A stretch of 64,000 nt of DNA from Vibrio quintilis (GTDB taxonomy: Bacteria > Pseudomonadota > Gammaproteobacteria > Enterobacterales > Vibrionaceae): the NCBI RefSeq assembly GCF_024529975.1, contig NZ_AP024897.1, positions 3,720,001-3,784,000 of the forward strand, written 5' to 3'. Below, piece by piece: positions 60,846-64,000 of this stretch. Each line of letters begins with the position of its first letter. Position 1 is the stretch's first letter. The translations under genes were made by a program, and so were the position numbers. The notes beneath the pieces are model-generated. The model did no database searches, was not told the origin of the DNA, and saw nothing but the letters and a program-made list of their open reading frames with translations.

Positions 60846-61742
60846 TTATTCACAAGCATGTGCCAGTTGCGTTTTGATGACTGAGGCTAATTTCTCGAAA
60901 CGTTGCCTCAAAGGAGACCCCGGACGATAAACCAGAGCCAGAGTCCGTGAAGGAACCGGATTAACAGCTTTCAGATAACATACACCATCTTTCTCTTTTT
61001 GCTCAGGTAAAGACAGTTCCGGCAACAACGTAATACCAGCGCCTGCCGCAACCATATTTCTCAGTGTTTCCAGACTGGTTGCCTTAAACCGTTCATCATC
61101 CTTCGCGCCTGCTGCAAAACAAAAACCCAGGGCCTGATCCCGCAAACAATGCCCTTCACCAAGCATCAGCACGGTTTTACCATTCAACTCTGCCATCTCA
61201 ATTTGCTCGTTATGAGCCCATTCATGTTCTGAGGGCACAGCAAGACTCAATGGCTCATTATAAACGGTGATTTCTTTAAACGGCTGGGTTTCTTCGACAG
61301 ATGCCAGAACAAGGCAATCCAGTTTACCTTCTTCTAACTGGCGGACTAAATGGCTGGTCTGTGCTTCATGGAGATAAAGTTCCAGCTCAGGAAACTCTGT
61401 TTTTAACGCAGGAACAATGCGCGGCAATAAGTAAGGCCCGACAGTAGGAATAAAACCAACATGCATCGGCCCGTTCATATCTTCACTTTGTCCGTTTGCC
61501 ATATCACGGAACATTTTGATTTCTTTCAGAATACGCCGGGCCTGTTCCACCAGCTGCATCCCGGAATCTGTGAAAAGGACCCGCCGGCTGCTCCGTTCCA
61601 GTAAAACAGTACCCAGTTCTTCCTCCAGTTTGCGAATCTGTCCGCTTAATGTCGGCTGACTCACAAAACAGGATTCAGCAGCCTTGCGAAAATGCTTGTG
61701 TTCAGCCAAAGCTACGAGATACTCAAAGTCACGAATATTCAT
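60846..61742 (-). CDS. oxyR: Hydrogen-peroxide-sensing regulator OxyR
   Basis: LysR-family peroxide sensor, 298 residues. DNA-binding domain: MNIRDFEYLVALAEHKHFRK, then AAESCFVSQPTLSGQIRKLE. The redox cysteines are visible: the peroxidatic Cys in LMLGEGHCLRDQALGFC (near residue 199) with its partner Cys nine residues later. Divergent from the peroxiredoxin-glutaredoxin gene, its probable target, with OxyR-type half-sites in between. Confidence 0.95.
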   Translation of the reverse strand: MNIRDFEYLVALAEHKHFRKAAESCFVSQPTLSGQIRKLEEELGTVLLERSSRRVLFTDSGMQLVEQARRILKEIKMFRDMANGQSEDMNGPMHVGFIPTVGPYLLPRIVPALKTEFPELELYLHEAQTSHLVRQLEEGKLDCLVLASVEETQPFKEITVYNEPLSLAVPSEHEWAHNEQIEMAELNGKTVLMLGEGHCLRDQALGFCFAAGAKDDERFKATSLETLRNMVAAGAGITLLPELSLPEQKEKDGVCYLKAVNPVPSRTLALVYRPGSPLRQRFEKLASVIKTQLAHACE

Positions 61743-61753
61743 GGTGCCACCTA

Positions 61754-61799
61754 ATAGAAATTATCTATCAAAACCATAGCATCAAATGATTAGAACTAT
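61754..61799. promoter_or_regulatory. OxyR-type binding half-sites
   Basis: ATAG at 61754, CTAT at 61765, ATAG at 61776 and CTAT at 61796 match the ATAG-N7-CTAT pattern and are spaced 11, 11 and 20 bases, i.e. on one DNA face. The first pair (61754-61768) abuts the oxyR start, which suits autorepression and activation of the divergent prx-grx gene. Confidence 0.65.
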
Positions 61800-61896
61800 C
61801 AAAGCTTTTTTTTAATAATGAATTCAACAAAGTGAGGCAGAAATAAAAGCCTCAAAACAATTCAGAAACTTCAAAAATATATTTAAGGAAACAACT

Positions 61897-62625
61897 ATGT
61901 TTACATCAAAAAAAGGTCAGGCAGTTCCGCAGGTCACTTTCCCAACCCGTCAGGGCGATCAATGGGTAAACGTGACAACAGATGAACTGTTTAAAGGAAA
62001 AACAGTGATTGTATTCAGTTTACCGGGGGCATTTACACCGACCTGTTCATCAAGTCATCTGCCTCGCTACAACGAGTTATATTCCGTATTTAAAGAACAT
62101 GGCGTGGATGAAATTTTATGTGTTTCTGTAAACGACACTTTTGTCATGAATGCATGGAAAGACGATCAGGAAGCAGAAAATATCACTTTCATTCCCGACG
62201 GTAACGGCGAATTCACTGATGGCATGGGTATGCTGGTTGAGAAAAATGACCTTGGCTTCGGCAAACGTTCATGGCGCTACAGCATGCTGGTGAAAGACGG
62301 GATTGTGGAAGAAATGTTCGTCGAACCAAATGAGCCAGGCGACCCGTTCAAAGTTTCTGATGCAGATACGATGCTGAAACATATTGCGCCTGGCTTCCAC
62401 CTGCAGGAATCCATTACTGTGTTTACCAAACCTGGCTGCCCATTCTGCGCCAAAGCAAAACAGAATCTGATTGATAAAGGTTTGCAGTACGAAGAAGTGA
62501 TTCTGGGTAAAGATGCCACAACGGTAACTCTGCGTGCCATTACAGGCCGTACAACCGTTCCTCAGGTATTCATCGGCGGAAAACACATCGGTGGCAGTGA
62601 AGAACTGGAAACTTACCTGGCTTAA
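61897..62625 (+). CDS. Peroxiredoxin-glutaredoxin hybrid
   Basis: Fused thiol peroxidase that reduces peroxides with glutathione through its own glutaredoxin domain. 242 residues. The Prx5-type domain (about 1-160) has [16 protein letters not shown] with the peroxidatic Cys. The glutaredoxin domain (about 168-242) has [16 protein letters not shown] with the CPFC active site and [15 protein letters not shown]. Same architecture as the Haemophilus and Vibrio PGdx proteins. Probably OxyR-activated. Confidence 0.95.
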   Translation: MFTSKKGQAVPQVTFPTRQGDQWVNVTTDELFKGKTVIVFSLPGAFTPTCSSSHLPRYNELYSVFKEHGVDEILCVSVNDTFVMNAWKDDQEAENITFIPDGNGEFTDGMGMLVEKNDLGFGKRSWRYSMLVKDGIVEEMFVEPNEPGDPFKVSDADTMLKHIAPGFHLQESITVFTKPGCPFCAKAKQNLIDKGLQYEEVILGKDATTVTLRAITGRTTVPQVFIGGKHIGGSEELETYLA

Positions 62626-62702
62626 TTACACACCGCCCTCATCAGTACACTGATAAACAACTATCAGTCATCAACAATCTGTTATCAGAGAATATAACTT
62701 CC

Positions 62703-62757
62703 GGCTCCTGGTATCAGGAGCCAGCTCCCTTCAGGAATACCAGTAACGTCGTATTCC
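62703..62757 (+). promoter_or_regulatory. Two successive hairpins in the prx-grx to reductase spacer
   Basis: GGCTCCTG-GTAT-CAGGAGCC (62703-62722) is a perfect stem. A second, GGAATAC / GTATTCC with a 10-base loop, spans 62734-62757. No T-run follows either, so these are not standard terminators; an RNA processing or stability role is possible. Confidence 0.5.
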
Positions 62758-62804
62758 GGAAGCATCAGCTCCGGGTGCCGGGAATCAATTGCAGGAAAGA
62801 AAAT

Positions 62805-64000
62805 ATGAAACAAATTAATGTCGATGTCGCAGTGATCGGTGGCGGTACTGCCGGATTAGGTGCCTACAGAGCAGCCAAAGCACATACACCCAAAGTCGTG
62901 ATGATTGAAGGCGGTCCATACGGAACAACATGTGCCAGAGTCGGTTGTATGCCATCAAAACTCCTGATAGCTGCCGCAGAAAGTGTTCATCAGATAGAAA
63001 AAGCCCCCGGGTTTGGTGTTCATCCTCAGGGTGAAATCAGAATTAATGGCCGCGAAGTCATGGACCGGGTGAAAAGAGAACGGGATCGTTTTGTCGGATT
63101 TGTGCTCGAAGGGGTCGATGAAATTCCGGCAGAAGACAAAATACAGGGTTACGCAAAATTTATCGACGATCATACATTAGTCGTTGATGATCATACTGAG
63201 ATCAAGGCAGATAGAATTGTGATCGCGACAGGATCACGCCCGGCATATCCGGCAGTCTGGAATGAACTGGGCGATCGTCTGATCATCAACGATGATGTCT
63301 TTGAATGGGACGATTTGCCAGATTCGGTGGCAGTATTTGGTCCGGGTGTGATTGGGCTGGAACTCGGACAGGCATTACACCGTCTTGGTGTTCAGGTGAA
63401 AGTATTCGGCCACGGAGGCAAAGTCGGACCATTAACCGATCCTGAAGTCATGCGTTATGCCACCAAAGCATTTCAGCAGGAGTTCTATTTAGATCCAAAT
63501 GTCAGAATCGAAAGCATGAAGCGCCCCGACGGGCAGGATAAAGTCGAAATTCAATTCATTAATCATGATGATGAACTTGAAACATTTAACGCATCTTATG
63601 TGCTTGCAGCAACAGGACGCCGGCCGAATGTCGACAAAATCGGCCTTGAAAATACTTCAGCAGAACTTGATGAGCGGGGTGTTCCGACTGCGGATCATTA
63701 CACACTGCAAACATCTGCCAGCCATATTTTTATCGCCGGTGATGCCAGTAACCAGATACCGCTATTACATGAAGCCGCGGATCAGGCAAGAATTGCCGGT
63801 GATAATGCCGGACGTTTCCCGGATATCAGAGCTGGATTGCGTCGTTCATCTATCTCAGCTGTTTTCTCCGATCCACAGATCGCGATGGTCGGTGAAACAT
63901 ACAACCAGCTGACGAAACGTCTTGGACAATGCGGGTGTTTTGCAACCGGAGAAGTCTCTTTTGAAAATCAGGGACGTTCACGCGTGATGCTGCGCAACAA
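62805..64000 (+). CDS. Dihydrolipoamide-dehydrogenase-like FAD disulfide reductase (3' end beyond window)
   Basis: Class I pyridine-nucleotide disulfide oxidoreductase. The visible 398 residues start MKQINVDVAVIGGGTAGLGA (FAD GxGxxG-type site). The redox motif TTCARVGCMPSKLL has both cysteines. The NAD(P) site is around VAVFGPGVIGLELGQALHRL, and a second FAD contact is AGDASNQIPLLHEAADQA. AGGAAAG precedes the ATG. Not linked to 2-oxoacid dehydrogenase genes, so its partner may not be lipoamide; proximity to prx-grx suggests thiol homeostasis. The interface domain is cut by the window edge. Confidence 0.88.
   Translation, partial: MKQINVDVAVIGGGTAGLGAYRAAKAHTPKVVMIEGGPYGTTCARVGCMPSKLLIAAAESVHQIEKAPGFGVHPQGEIRINGREVMDRVKRERDRFVGFVLEGVDEIPAEDKIQGYAKFIDDHTLVVDDHTEIKADRIVIATGSRPAYPAVWNELGDRLIINDDVFEWDDLPDSVAVFGPGVIGLELGQALHRLGVQVKVFGHGGKVGPLTDPEVMRYATKAFQQEFYLDPNVRIESMKRPDGQDKVEIQFINHDDELETFNASYVLAATGRRPNVDKIGLENTSAELDERGVPTADHYTLQTSASHIFIAGDASNQIPLLHEAADQARIAGDNAGRFPDIRAGLRRSSISAVFSDPQIAMVGETYNQLTKRLGQCGCFATGEVSFENQGRSRVMLRN

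Overview
This window looks like a chromosomal segment of a Vibrionaceae bacterium, most likely a Vibrio. The reasons are MotX (sodium-driven polar flagellar motor), a peroxiredoxin-glutaredoxin fusion beside oxyR, the gene order rnr-rlmB-S10/spc/alpha ribosomal operons, the kefGB-yheV-slyD / yheS-yheT-yheU-prkB-crp block, and the mrcA-pilM...-aroK-aroB-damX-dam-rpe-gph-trpS block. I could not run a database search, so the species is open. Almost everything is core genome: no prophage, transposase, CRISPR array, rRNA or tRNA gene was seen.

Layout. 1-3504: sulfate activation (SLC13 permease, cysN, cysD) with the siroheme/cobalamin methyltransferase cobA, transcribed leftward. 3730-5697: periplasmic cpdB rightward, followed by a 305-bp MITE-like element. 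6051-7610: an OapA/YtfB-type cell-envelope protein and fklB. 7738-21378: the alpha, spc and S10 ribosomal protein operons with rpoA and secY, all leftward, with visible leader and promoter signals. 21683-28414: rlmB, rnr, motX (with a near-consensus sigma-28 promoter), purA, slyD, yheV. 28418-30795: the glutathione-gated K+/H+ antiporter kefB and its ancillary kefG. 31035-36548: yheS, a TIGR02444-type gene, yheT, yheU, prkB, crp, rightward. 36653-40963: a DUF1338 protein, astA, argD and pabA, leftward; astD, expected between astA and the DUF1338 gene, appears deleted. 41024-44023: a LysR regulator divergent from a LysE-type exporter, and a core-type methionine synthase homolog. 44231-46837: a large secreted nuclease with a GlyGly-CTERM tail. 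47253-47596: a 29-residue lysine-rich microprotein gene and a 61-residue ribbon-helix-helix gene. 47707-58157: the trpS-gph-rpe-dam-damX-aroB-aroK-pilQ-pilO-pilN-pilM run. 58289-64000: mrcA, oxyR, the peroxiredoxin-glutaredoxin hybrid and the first part of a flavin disulfide reductase.

The genes fall into housekeeping modules: translation and transcription (r-proteins, rpoA, secY, rlmB, rnr, trpS), sulfur assimilation, envelope and septum (mrcA, damX, OapA-like), arginine and aromatic metabolism, electrophile and peroxide defence (kefGB, oxyR, prx-grx).

Most worth a second look: (1) the tiny Lys-rich gene, with strong Shine-Dalgarno and own terminator, next to a small ribbon-helix-helix regulator preceded by a perfect palindrome; (2) a pilus alignment cluster with no pilP and a secretin lacking the AMIN and N0 domains that would contact PilP; (3) the astD deletion, with a possible coding scar; (4) a repeat family present as one full 305-bp inverted-repeat element and three collapsed palindromes, one abutting a 4 x 20-bp tandem repeat.
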